Of a stretch of DNA of 64,000 bases, positions 26,234-34,606 are shown one piece after another. The number at the start of each line of letters is the position of its first letter. Position 1 is the stretch's first letter. The stretch lies in contig JAWKVM010000010.1 of NCBI GenBank assembly GCA_041398025.1, positions 62,001 to 126,000 of the forward strand, read 5' to 3'. Source of the DNA: JANQPX01 sp041398025 (GTDB taxonomy: Bacteria; Pseudomonadota; Alphaproteobacteria; Geminicoccales; Geminicoccaceae). Position numbers and translations under genes: made by a program. Under the pieces are notes generated by a model. That model made no database searches, was not told the origin of the DNA, and saw only the letters and a list, made by a program, of their open reading frames with translations.

Positions 26234-27937
26234 TCAGTGCCCGAGGGTGAAGGCGATGATGTTGTTGCCGCGCTTGTAGTCGAGCTGGGCGTTGCCACCG
26301 GCCGCGACCACGACATATTGCTGGCCGTCGACGGTGTAGGAGGAGGGCGGGGCGTTGACGCCGGCGCCGGCCTGGAACGTCCAGAGCTGGCTGCCGGTCT
26401 CGGCGTCATAGGCCTTGAACTGGCCGTTGCCCTCGCCGGTGAACACCAGGCCGCCTGCGGTCGCGAGAATGCCGCCGATCATCGGCTGCGCGGTCTTGAC
26501 CTTCCAGCGGATCGCGCCGGTGTGGTAGTCGACCGCGGTGACATTGCCCCATTGCTGCTCGCTCGCGATCACCTTGAAGGCGCCGCCCAGCCAGAGCTTG
26601 CCCTCGGGATAGGGCGTGCTCTCGACATGGTACGTCATGGGCTGATGCAGGTTGATCGCATAAGCGAGGCCGAGCGCCTCGTCGACCGCCATCGGCGACC
26701 ACTCGACGCCGCCATTGGCGCCCGGCAGCATGCGCGCGCCATCGGCGGTCGGCAGCACCCACATGTTCTCCTGAGGCACCATCGCTTCCGAATGGCGGAT
26801 CAGGCTGCAGTCGTCCCGGTTGTGCACATAGACATGGCCGGTCTTGCCGCCATGCAGCACGCCCGGCACCATCTCGCCGGCATCGTTCATCACGTCGACC
26901 AGGATCGGCGGGCTGACCGCGTCCAGATCCCAGACGTCGTGGGCGATGTACTGGAAGTGGCAGACATAGGCGCCGGTCTCGAGATCCACGGAGACCAGGC
27001 TGTCGGTGTAGAGATTGTCGCCGGGCCGAAGGGAGCCGTCGAGGTCGGGGGACGGATTGCCGACCACGAAGAAGATGCGGCCGCTCTCCTTGTCGACCGC
27101 CGGATTCTGCCAGACGCCGCCGCCCAGGGTCTTAAAAGGATCGCCCTGCTCGGCGAGCGCCTTCTTCTCGGCCTCGATGTCACGCAGCATGTCGCGCCCG
27201 GTGGCGTCATGGGTCGCCCAGACGCCGGTCGAGTCTTCGGGCGTGGTGTCGAAGGTCCAGAGCACCTCGCCGGTCTTCCAGTCCAGCGCCTTGACGAAGC
27301 CGCGGATGCCGTACTCGCCGCCATTGGTGCCGATCAGCACCTTGCCGTCGACCACGGTCGGCGCCATGGTCTCGCTGTAGCCGAGCTCCGGATCGGCGAG
27401 CTCGGTCTCCCAGACCAGCTTGCCGGTCTTGGCGTCGAGAGCGACCAGCTTGGCGTCGAGCGTGCCCATATAGACCATGTCGCCATAGACCGCGACGCCG
27501 CGATTGTTCGGGCCGCAGCAATAGGTCGTGATCGGCCCCATAGTGTGCTTGTAGTGCCAGATCTGCTCGCCGGTGCGCGCGTCGATGGCGTAGACGTGGT
27601 TGAACGATGTGGTGGCGTACATGATGCCATCGACCACGATCGGCGTGGTCTCCATGCTGTCCACCACCTCGGTCTGGAAGATCCAGGCCGGGCGCAGGTC
27701 GCCGACATTGGCAGTGTTGATCTGGCTCGAGGGGTAGAATCGGGTCTGCTGATAATTGCCGTTGGTATGCAGGAAGTTGTTGCCGTCACCGGCAGCACGA
27801 TCGAGCATGTCCTGGGTAACGGTCGCCATGTCGCCGTAAAGTGTGCCGCCGCCGGTCTCGTCGGCAGCCATGCCGGTCGACAGGCCGGCCAGCAAGGCCA
27901 TGCAGCTCAGGCCGGCAATACACAATGGTCGCGTCAT
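26234..27937 (-). CDS. PQQ-dependent (quinoprotein) dehydrogenase with Asp-x-Asp metal site
   Basis: The 567-aa protein is an exported eight-bladed propeller quinoprotein. It has a signal peptide ending at about residue 25 (GMAADE), the adjacent cysteine pair Cys140-Cys141 seen in PQQ alcohol dehydrogenases, and W-motif repeats such as ALDAKTGKLVWE. Predicted metal ligands are Glu189 (GYSETM), Asn294 (GNPSPD), the catalytic-type Asp337 and an additional Asp339 (HDVWDLD). An Asp two residues after the catalytic one is the feature associated with lanthanide-dependent enzymes, although other quinoprotein clades such as membrane glucose dehydrogenase also have it. It oxidises an alcohol or sugar-like substrate in the periplasm and passes electrons to cytochrome c, probably the dihaem protein encoded downstream. 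Confidence 0.9.
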   Translation of the reverse strand: MTRPLCIAGLSCMALLAGLSTGMAADETGGGTLYGDMATVTQDMLDRAAGDGNNFLHTNGNYQQTRFYPSSQINTANVGDLRPAWIFQTEVVDSMETTPIVVDGIMYATTSFNHVYAIDARTGEQIWHYKHTMGPITTYCCGPNNRGVAVYGDMVYMGTLDAKLVALDAKTGKLVWETELADPELGYSETMAPTVVDGKVLIGTNGGEYGIRGFVKALDWKTGEVLWTFDTTPEDSTGVWATHDATGRDMLRDIEAEKKALAEQGDPFKTLGGGVWQNPAVDKESGRIFFVVGNPSPDLDGSLRPGDNLYTDSLVSVDLETGAYVCHFQYIAHDVWDLDAVSPPILVDVMNDAGEMVPGVLHGGKTGHVYVHNRDDCSLIRHSEAMVPQENMWVLPTADGARMLPGANGGVEWSPMAVDEALGLAYAINLHQPMTYHVESTPYPEGKLWLGGAFKVIASEQQWGNVTAVDYHTGAIRWKVKTAQPMIGGILATAGGLVFTGEGNGQFKAYDAETGSQLWTFQAGAGVNAPPSSYTVDGQQYVVVAAGGNAQLDYKRGNNIIAFTLGH

Positions 27938-28110
27938 AACCTTGGCCTCCCCGTCTTATGATCTGGCGAGCGCTTGGCTGCACTCGTCGCTGAAATCAGT
28001 TCTCTTTCACAGTGACATAGTCTGCAGCGACGTTCAACTTATGTGCAGTGGGCCGGCTGCTGCCGATCGGCCAGCACCAGGTCGATGCCAGGCCCTGGAA
28101 TGCGACCGTC

Positions 28111-28593
28111 TCAGGAGACCCGCGCCGTGGCGACGAGCAGGCGGACGAGATCGGCCTGGCGGCGGCAGTCGGTCTTGGCCTGGATCTGCTTCGGCGTCCA
28201 GCGCGCGGTGTTCTCGGTGACGCCGTTTTCCTCGGCGTAGCCGGCGATCGACGAGCCGGTGACCAGCGCTTTGGCGAGCGGCGCCTCGGCCGGGGTCAGA
28301 CCGAAGATCGCGCTCAGCCGCGCCAGGCCATGGCCGGTGCGCAGATCATGATCGGCATAGTCCAGATAGCTCTGGATGTTCTCGGCGCCGGCATTGTGGT
28401 CGTACCAGCGGAGCAGGTCCGTCTCGCTGCTGGTCCGGCCCGTGCCCTTGAAATCCGCGGCGGTGAGAATGGCGGCCATGCCGCCGAGCATGTCGGTCAG
28501 CGCCGGCATGACCTCCTGCCAGTTCGCGGCATCGAGCGGCGTCGCATAGATCGAGGCGATCAGCGCGTTGATCTGTCTGGCGTTCCTGGTCAT
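28111..28593 (-). CDS. Short LuxR-type regulator, probably internally deleted
   Basis: The 160-aa product starts at an ATG with AGGAGAGG upstream. The N-terminal 45 residues (INALIASIYATPLDAANWQEVMPALTDMLGG) match the beginning of a common alphaproteobacterial LuxR family of usual length near 370 aa. The C-terminal 65 residues are a LuxR-like helix-turn-helix with LTPAEAPLAKALVTG. The sensing region between them is only about 45 residues, so about 200 residues seem missing. The DNA-binding helix is also odd (NTARWTPKQIQAKT instead of the usual NTVRTHLK-type). It may be a decayed relic or a ligand-free regulator. It is upstream of the PQQ dehydrogenase gene on the same strand, with about 170 bases between. 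Confidence 0.6.
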   Translation of the reverse strand: MTRNARQINALIASIYATPLDAANWQEVMPALTDMLGGMAAILTAADFKGTGRTSSETDLLRWYDHNAGAENIQSYLDYADHDLRTGHGLARLSAIFGLTPAEAPLAKALVTGSSIAGYAEENGVTENTARWTPKQIQAKTDCRRQADLVRLLVATARVS

Positions 28594-28809
28594 GGGCCTC
28601 TCCTGCGCGCGGCGCGACCGATCACCGGCCTCGACCTCTCGAACCTCGGACAAGGGTGACGGCCGGCATGCCAAGAGCGCGTTCGAGGGACCGGCGCGCG
28701 AGTCGGCGTCTATCAGACCGCCGCAGGCGGCCATAGGATCCTCATCGACCAGGACCGCATCCTGAGAGAGAATGCGCTTCCCTTCGGCATGTTACGAGAG
28801 GTCAGCGTG

Positions 28810-29124
28810 ATGCCTAGGATGCTTTTCCCGATCAGCGCCCTGCTCCTGCTCGCCACGGAGAGCGCCGCCATGGACAGGACCTTTCACCTGAGCCTGACCG
28901 GCGACGAGGGTGTCACCTTTGAGGGCAGCTGCACACGCGAAGCCGACGGCAGCGCCACCGATCTCCCTCTCTCCGGCACCATCCCCCAGACCCTCGAGAT
29001 CGAAGCCGACGGCTTGTCGTGCAGGATAACATCCGACGGCCACCTCATCGTCGACATCCAGCATGACGGCAGTCGCACCCGCTCGACGACCCGTGGCGGC
29101 ACGATCCGGATGAACCTGCACTAG
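28810..29124 (+). CDS. Small exported protein of unknown function
   Basis: The 104-aa product has a signal peptide (residues about 1-20, hydrophobic core LFPISALLLLATESAAM) and a beta-rich mature part with two cysteines, in GSCTRE and LSCRIT, which could form a disulfide. The ATG at 28810 follows GAGAGG at 8 bases; an in-frame start at 28789 is also possible. No family was recognised. It is divergent from the short LuxR gene. A periplasmic role is likely from the signal peptide only. Confidence 0.55.
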   Translation: MPRMLFPISALLLLATESAAMDRTFHLSLTGDEGVTFEGSCTREADGSATDLPLSGTIPQTLEIEADGLSCRITSDGHLIVDIQHDGSRTRSTTRGGTIRMNLH

Positions 29125-29256
29125 CCAGGACGCGACCGGTGGGCTGCTCCGCGATCGTCGAACGACCGATCGTCCGTGCACGAAGCGGCCGCCGTCGATA
29201 TCGGAGGCCGGCCGTGATGGCGTGTTGCCGGCCTCCGACGACGATCTGTAGACGAC

Positions 29257-30453
29257 CTAGGCCGCCTTGGCCTTGCTCCCCAGCCAGTCGTAGAACGCGG
29301 TCTCGAACGCGACATAGCCGCCGAAGGAGGCGGGATCGCCGAAGGGCAGAATCTGGGTCGCCCAAAAGCCGCCATGGCCGTTCTGGCGGTCGATCCAGTA
29401 GAAAAGATTGGCGAGCCCGGCCCAGCCGATCGCACCCGCCGGCCGGCCGGTCGGCGCCTGGTCGTCATTGACCATGAAGGTGAAGGACCAGCTTTTCGAC
29501 AGGCCCGGGAAGAACTCGGCGTCGTTCGATAGCGCCGGGATGACGCCCGGCAGCATGCAGATCTTCTTCTCACCGAGATGGTTCTGCACGGCCATCTGCA
29601 CCGTCTCCGGCTTCAGCACCCGGCCGTTCGGCCCCATGCCGTCGTTCAGCCACATGCGGATGAACCTCATGTAGTCGCCGACCGTGCCGTAGAGGCCGTG
29701 GCCGCCCATGTGGATCTCGGGATCGGACGGCAGCTCGAATTCCATCGGCGTCAGCGTGTCGTCGGCATTGCGGGTGTGCATGCCGGCAAGGCGCGCGCGC
29801 AGATCGTCGTTCAGCGAGAAGGTCATGTCCTCGATGCCGAGCGGCTGGAAGATGCGCGTCGCGAACACCTCGCCCAGGCGCTTGCCGGTGATCGCCTCGA
29901 CCACCTGGCCGCACCAGTCGATGTTCGAGCCGTATTCCCACTTGTCGCCCGGATCGAACAGCAACGGGGTCATCAGCGCCTCTTTCGATGCCGTGATCAC
30001 GCTCGGCTGGCCCTTCTCGGTGGCGAGACGGTTGTAGTTCTCGTTGAAGAAGTCGTAGCCGAGGCCCGCCGTGTGCAGCATCAGCATACGCGTGGTGATG
30101 TCCCGCGCGGGCGGGCGAAGGCGCGGCTCGCCGGCATCGTCGAAACCCTCGATCACCTGCAGCTTGCCGATGTCGGGCACGTAGGTCTTCGCGGGCGCAT
30201 CCAGATCGAGCTTGCCCTCCTCGACCAGCTGCAGAACCGCAGTGCCGGTGATCGCCTTGGTCGTCGAAAAAATCGCAAAGGCGCTGTCGGTGGTCATGTC
30301 GGCGCTGCCGCCGATCACCCGCTTGCCGGCCGCACCTTCATAGATATTGCCGTTCCGGTCGGTGACCATCGCGACCACGCCGGGAACACCCGGCTTGCCG
30401 CCGACGACGCCGGATAGGATGGCGTCCATCTTGTTCTGCAGATCCGCAGTCAT
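29257..30453 (-). CDS. Serine hydrolase of the beta-lactamase/EstB type
   Basis: The 398-aa protein belongs to the class C beta-lactamase-like esterases. The SxxK motif is STTK in FAIFSTTKAITG near residue 85, and the tyrosine motif is probably YGSN in KWEYGSNIDWCGQ. The third motif is replaced by GWAGLANLFYW, as in EstB-type esterases. No signal peptide is visible, so it should act in the cytoplasm. It lies 36 bases downstream of the Baeyer-Villiger monooxygenase gene on the same strand. Baeyer-Villiger enzymes make esters or lactones, so this hydrolase is a natural partner for opening them. Confidence 0.88.
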   Translation of the reverse strand: MTADLQNKMDAILSGVVGGKPGVPGVVAMVTDRNGNIYEGAAGKRVIGGSADMTTDSAFAIFSTTKAITGTAVLQLVEEGKLDLDAPAKTYVPDIGKLQVIEGFDDAGEPRLRPPARDITTRMLMLHTAGLGYDFFNENYNRLATEKGQPSVITASKEALMTPLLFDPGDKWEYGSNIDWCGQVVEAITGKRLGEVFATRIFQPLGIEDMTFSLNDDLRARLAGMHTRNADDTLTPMEFELPSDPEIHMGGHGLYGTVGDYMRFIRMWLNDGMGPNGRVLKPETVQMAVQNHLGEKKICMLPGVIPALSNDAEFFPGLSKSWSFTFMVNDDQAPTGRPAGAIGWAGLANLFYWIDRQNGHGGFWATQILPFGDPASFGGYVAFETAFYDWLGSKAKAA

Positions 30454-30489
30454 TCCCCTTCTCCCCGTTTTCGTTCGACATTGGCGCTG

Positions 30490-32130
30490 TCAGCGCATGG
30501 CAAAACCAGAATACCCGCTTTCGGCGACCTCGTCGCATTTCTTTCGATAGGTGCCGACCCCGCCGCAATAGGAGAGCACGCGCCGCGGCTTGCCCGGCAC
30601 GTTGGAGCCGAGATACCAGGACACGGTCTTCGAGATCAGCGTGGCGCCCGCGGTAGCGTCGTGATGCTGGACCCAGGCTTCCTCGGTCTCCGCGCTCGGC
30701 TCGATCACCGACTTGCCGTGCTCCTGCATGTGCTCGATGCAGTCGCTGATCCACTCGGTCTGCTGCTGCAGGCAGGTGGTCATGTTGCAGAGTGCTGCCG
30801 ATGGAGCGAGCGGCACGGCCGTGGTGAACATGTTGGGATAGCCGTGCACCTGGAGGCCCATGGTGGTGCGGATGTCCCTGCCCCAGTCCTCGGTCAGCGA
30901 ACGCCCATCCCGCCCGCGAATGTCGATGCGGGTGAGCGCCCCGGTGCCGGCATCGAAGCCGGTGGCGAGGATGATCACGTCGAGCTCGTGCACGGTGCCG
31001 TCGGCGGTCTCGATGCCGGTCTCGGTGATCCGTACGATCGGGTTGTCCTTGACGCTGACCACCTCGACATTCGGGCGGCGATAGGCTTCGAGATAGTTCA
31101 TCTCGAGCGGCACGCGGTGGGTGCCGAAGCCGTAATCCTTGGGGATCAGCAGATCGCAGAGGCGTTCGTCCTTCAGCCGCGCGCGCATCTTTTCGCGCAC
31201 GAACTCGGAAACCGCCTCGTTGATCGTCTCGTCGAAAAACATCTCGCCGAACGAGGCGAGCCAGAGCTTGAGCGAGCCGTCCTCGTAGATTTCTTCGAGA
31301 CGCGCGCGGCGCTGCTCGGGCGTGAGCTCGGCCCAGGTCGGGCCAAAGTCGTATTCGAAGCCGGTGAAAGTGTAAGGAATAGTCGCCTTCAGCTCGTCGA
31401 AGCGGTCCTTGTAGGCCGCCTTGTCCTGGTCGCTGTAGGTCGGGTTCTTCATCGGCAGGACATATTGCGGCGTGCGCACGAACACCTTGAGCTGGTCGAC
31501 CCGATCGGCGATCGACTGGATCACCTGAATGCCGGTCGCCCCGATGCCGACCACGCCGACCCGCTTGCCCTCGAGCTCGATCGGCCGGTTCGGCCAGCGC
31601 GCGGTATGAAAGATCTCGCCCTTGAAGCTGTCCTGGCCGGGAAAGAGGTTGTCCATCGGCGCCGACAGCATGCCGCAGCAGGTGATCAGGAACTGCGTGT
31701 CGATCACCTCGCCCTGGTCGGTCCTGACCGTCCAGCGCCCACTGTCCTCGTTCCAATGGGCGCTTTCGATCTTGGTGGAGAACTGGATGTCCTTTCTCAG
31801 ATCGAGCTCGTCCGCGATGTAGTTCATCCAGCGCTCGATCTCGGGCTGGCCGGGAAAGCGCTGGCTCCAGCTCCACTTCTTGTAGAGGTCTTCCGAGAAC
31901 AGATATTGATAGATGTAGCCCTCGGAATCGAAGCGGGCACCGGGATAGCGGTTCCAGTACCAGGTGCCGCCGACGCCGGATGCGCTGTCATAGGCGCGCA
32001 CGTCAAGGCCGAGATTTCTGAGCTGATAGAGCTGGTAGAGCCCGGCGACCCCGGCGCCGATGATCAGCGCATCGAGTTTTTTTGCATTCGCCTCTGCCTT
32101 CTTGCGCGATTCGGTCGTCACGTCGCTCAT
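30490..32130 (-). CDS. Baeyer-Villiger monooxygenase
   Basis: The 546-aa flavoprotein has two Rossmann motifs, GAGVAG at residues 25-30 and VGVVGIGATGIQ after residue 190. Between them lies the fingerprint of type I Baeyer-Villiger monooxygenases, FxGxxxHxxxWP, here FKGEIFHTARWP at about 169-180. It should insert oxygen into a ketone next to the carbonyl, with FAD, NADPH and O2, giving an ester or lactone. The adjacent serine hydrolase could hydrolyse the product. The gene is divergent from an AraC regulator, with about 210 bases between the starts, which suggests direct control. Confidence 0.92.
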   Translation of the reverse strand: MSDVTTESRKKAEANAKKLDALIIGAGVAGLYQLYQLRNLGLDVRAYDSASGVGGTWYWNRYPGARFDSEGYIYQYLFSEDLYKKWSWSQRFPGQPEIERWMNYIADELDLRKDIQFSTKIESAHWNEDSGRWTVRTDQGEVIDTQFLITCCGMLSAPMDNLFPGQDSFKGEIFHTARWPNRPIELEGKRVGVVGIGATGIQVIQSIADRVDQLKVFVRTPQYVLPMKNPTYSDQDKAAYKDRFDELKATIPYTFTGFEYDFGPTWAELTPEQRRARLEEIYEDGSLKLWLASFGEMFFDETINEAVSEFVREKMRARLKDERLCDLLIPKDYGFGTHRVPLEMNYLEAYRRPNVEVVSVKDNPIVRITETGIETADGTVHELDVIILATGFDAGTGALTRIDIRGRDGRSLTEDWGRDIRTTMGLQVHGYPNMFTTAVPLAPSAALCNMTTCLQQQTEWISDCIEHMQEHGKSVIEPSAETEEAWVQHHDATAGATLISKTVSWYLGSNVPGKPRRVLSYCGGVGTYRKKCDEVAESGYSGFAMR

Positions 32131-32344
32131 CTCCCCGGCTCCCTTGCTTCTGCGATCGATGATGCGCGCCGATGCGCTCGCAGCGCATCCGACAGCCTCG
32201 ATCGACAGGTAACCGCGAGCCTAATCACGGCGCGGCGTTCAGGTCTTGAAGGATCCGATCATTTGTTTGAACGATTCGGGCGGCCGGGCCTTTCGACCCC
32301 TTTCATTGCGAAACGAGCCGCTGTCGTTTAAGTTTAATCACGAC

Positions 32345-33283
32345 ATGTCCGGCAACGAATCCGGCAGCGGCAAGGGAGGTGGTGCGTTGGCGGAACTCCT
32401 TGCACCGGAAGATCTGCCCCTTTGGGTCCCGGGCGAGATCCTGTCGAAAAGCGACGACCTCGGCTGGCAGGGCGTCGGCCTGCGCGCTTACGCCTACAAG
32501 GGCCAGGACGTCGAAGTGCCTGCCATGCGCGATTTCATGCTAGTTGCGTATCGCATCGGCGTGACACCGATGCAGCGCCGGTTCGACGGCAAATGGAGCC
32601 AGACGACCTGCGGCCCGGGCGCCGTCTCGCTCCTGACCCGCTCGCAGAAGTCCCACTGGCACTGGACCGAAGACGTCGACGTCACCCATGTCTACCTGAC
32701 CCAGGCCTTCGTCGCCGGCATCGCGTCCGAAGTCACCGGCAGGCCGGTCCAGAACGTCGCGCTCGCCGACGTGCTCAGGACCGACGATCCGGTGATGACC
32801 ATGGCGATGAACGCGATCGCGGCCGAAGCCAGAGCGGAAGGTCTCGGCGGGGCGCTCTATGTCGATTCGATCGCGCGTCAGCTGGTGATCCATCTCCTTC
32901 GCAACTACGCCACCGTGACGCTCCGCGAGGAGATCGCCGCCGGCCGCCTGACCGCGCCCCAGCAGAGCCGGCTGCTGGAGTTCATCGAGGCCCATCTGCA
33001 GGACGCGATCACGCTGGATGCGATGGCCGCCGAGCTCAACCTCGGCGCCTGCACCTTCGCCCGCCAGGTCAAGCGGACCTTCGGCGTCGCCCCCTACGCC
33101 TTCGTTCTGGAACGCCGGTTGGAGCGCGCGCGCCACCTGCTGGCGGAGACCGCCATGGCCACCAAGGAAATCGCCGCCGCCTGCGGCTTTTCCGACCAGG
33201 CGCATCTCACCCGCCTGTTCTCCAGATGCTACGACACCACGCCGGCGACCTACAGAAAGTCTCTCCAGGTTCCCGATGACTGA
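32345..33283 (+). CDS. AraC family transcriptional regulator
   Basis: The product of about 312 aa has a C-terminal AraC double helix-turn-helix (residues about 210-305: AITLDAMAAELNLGACTFARQVKRTFGVAPYAFV... with KEIAAACGFSDQAHLTRLF shown as character only). The N-terminal part fits an effector-binding domain with PMQRRFDGKW. The start is uncertain: ATG at 32345 is used. An in-frame TTG at 32387 has GGGAGG at good spacing, and the frame is open up to 32246. It is divergent from the Baeyer-Villiger monooxygenase gene and is its likely regulator. Confidence 0.85.
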   Translation: MSGNESGSGKGGGALAELLAPEDLPLWVPGEILSKSDDLGWQGVGLRAYAYKGQDVEVPAMRDFMLVAYRIGVTPMQRRFDGKWSQTTCGPGAVSLLTRSQKSHWHWTEDVDVTHVYLTQAFVAGIASEVTGRPVQNVALADVLRTDDPVMTMAMNAIAAEARAEGLGGALYVDSIARQLVIHLLRNYATVTLREEIAAGRLTAPQQSRLLEFIEAHLQDAITLDAMAAELNLGACTFARQVKRTFGVAPYAFVLERRLERARHLLAETAMATKEIAAACGFSDQAHLTRLFSRCYDTTPATYRKSLQVPDD

Positions 33284-33371
33284 CCCGGCGTCCGGCGTTC
33301 GCAGCCCTGCAAGGCTTCTCTCGTGCAACACGGGCTTGCTGCAGGACCGCGGAACGGTCGGAGCGCTTTTC

Positions 33372-34268
33372 CTATTTGACGCTCACGCCATTGGTCATTT
33401 CGCGGAGCCGCATCAGATCGCCATTGGCTTTCAGGACGGCGCGCGCCATTGAGCGGATCTCGTCCATCGATGCGCTGAGCGCCCGATTGGGCTCCGCCTT
33501 GGCGTAAGCCTGCGCGTCGGCGGAGGTGAAGCCGTAGAGCCGGTGATAGAGGTCGGTGGAGAGCGGCTTGGCCGAGAGATGCTCGATATGCTCACGCACC
33601 ATCTGCCGCTCCTGGTCGTCGAGATCGGCCCATTCCCGGCGCACGCCCGCCCAGAACGCCGAGGCGTAGACATACAGCGCCGGCATGGCGCCGGCCCCGG
33701 GCGCGCTGCCGACCGCCTGGTCGAGCAGGGCGGCGGCCTGGTCAATCTGCTCCCTCGACAGGTCGTGATGCTCGGGCGATCCGCCGTCCTTCAAGAAGCG
33801 CTGCAGATTGACGAACGCGACCACGTCCTTCTCGGTCATCAGCCCGACCAGGCCCGGCCCGTCGAACACGCGCGCGGGATCGGCCTCGTTCACCAGGTCC
33901 CGCTGGATGCCGGCCTCCGCCTCGGTGCGAGCAAACGCGCCGGCGATATAACCGTCCCGAAGGACCAGATCCTCCGGTTCGCCGGGCCTGGCGAGAAACA
34001 CTTCGGCGTCCACCCGGTTCGTCGCCTGCTGCAGCATGCAGGCATATTCGCACCGATCGCTGCCGAAGAGACCGATGAGAAAGGCCGTCTGCCGGGTCAG
34101 CTCGTCCTCGGTGAGGTCGCGGCCGAGAAAGGCCCGCCAGAAATACGCCGTGTCGGCGCGGACGTCGTCCATCGGCTTGACCTGCGCCGAAGCCTTCGCC
34201 GGCATCAGCAGCAGCGCTGCGGCCATGGCCGGGATGACGATCGCTCCGATATGCTTCCGTCCGATCAT
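33372..34268 (-). CDS. Exported protein of unknown function
   Basis: The 298-aa product has a signal peptide (residues about 8-29, ending ASAQ) and a helix-rich mature part without further membrane segments. Two cysteines lie close together in DRCEYACMLQ near residue 75 and could form a disulfide or a loop. I do not recognise a family. It starts only 4 bases after the end of a 59-aa membrane protein gene on the same strand, so the two are probably cotranscribed. It converges with the AraC gene. A periplasmic location is the only functional hint. Confidence 0.65.
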   Translation of the reverse strand: MIGRKHIGAIVIPAMAAALLLMPAKASAQVKPMDDVRADTAYFWRAFLGRDLTEDELTRQTAFLIGLFGSDRCEYACMLQQATNRVDAEVFLARPGEPEDLVLRDGYIAGAFARTEAEAGIQRDLVNEADPARVFDGPGLVGLMTEKDVVAFVNLQRFLKDGGSPEHHDLSREQIDQAAALLDQAVGSAPGAGAMPALYVYASAFWAGVRREWADLDDQERQMVREHIEHLSAKPLSTDLYHRLYGFTSADAQAYAKAEPNRALSASMDEIRSMARAVLKANGDLMRLREMTNGVSVK

Positions 34269-34272
34269 CCGC

Positions 34273-34452
34273 TTACTCCCGCCAGCGGCGCAGGGTTTGA
34301 ACGCCCACGCCGAGCGCGCCGATGCCGATGCCGAACATGAGAAAGTCGTGGGAGCTGACGCGCTCGGTGACCACCAGCAGGACCCCGCCGCCGATCATCA
34401 GTACCAGCGCACACCAAGCGCCGATGCGCCACCAAAGGCTTGGATTTGTCAT
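34273..34452 (-). CDS. Small membrane protein (59 aa)
   Basis: The product has two predicted membrane helices (about residues 6-26 and 32-49) with a short loop, and a basic C-terminus (QTLRRWRE). The ATG at 34452 has GGAG 5 bases upstream. A longer open frame to 34509 lacks such a site. It is directly upstream of the unknown exported protein. No family is recognised. It is divergent from a LysR gene with 154 bases between. Confidence 0.55.
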   Translation of the reverse strand: MTNPSLWWRIGAWCALVLMIGGGVLLVVTERVSSHDFLMFGIGIGALGVGVQTLRRWRE

Positions 34453-34606
34453 GGCGTCTCCAAAATCCATCGAAAAGCTTTTGACGAGCGCCCGGTAACC
34501 TGCGGCCAATTCTGTCGAGCGGGGGTGATCGCGTCAAATCGCGATATTCGATCGACTCCGATCTGGACAATCGATCACCGTACGCCATGCTTGTCGGCAG
34601 ACGCTT

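Noticed and set aside
26216..27961. Plus-strand open frame of 581 codons opposite the PQQ dehydrogenase
   Set aside because: Antisense to a conserved quinoprotein with signal peptide and ligand residues; the antisense product has no recognisable features.
30338..31876. Minus-strand open frame of 512 codons overlapping the Baeyer-Villiger gene
   Set aside because: Same strand but another frame of a gene with a perfect fingerprint; Arg-rich shadow product.
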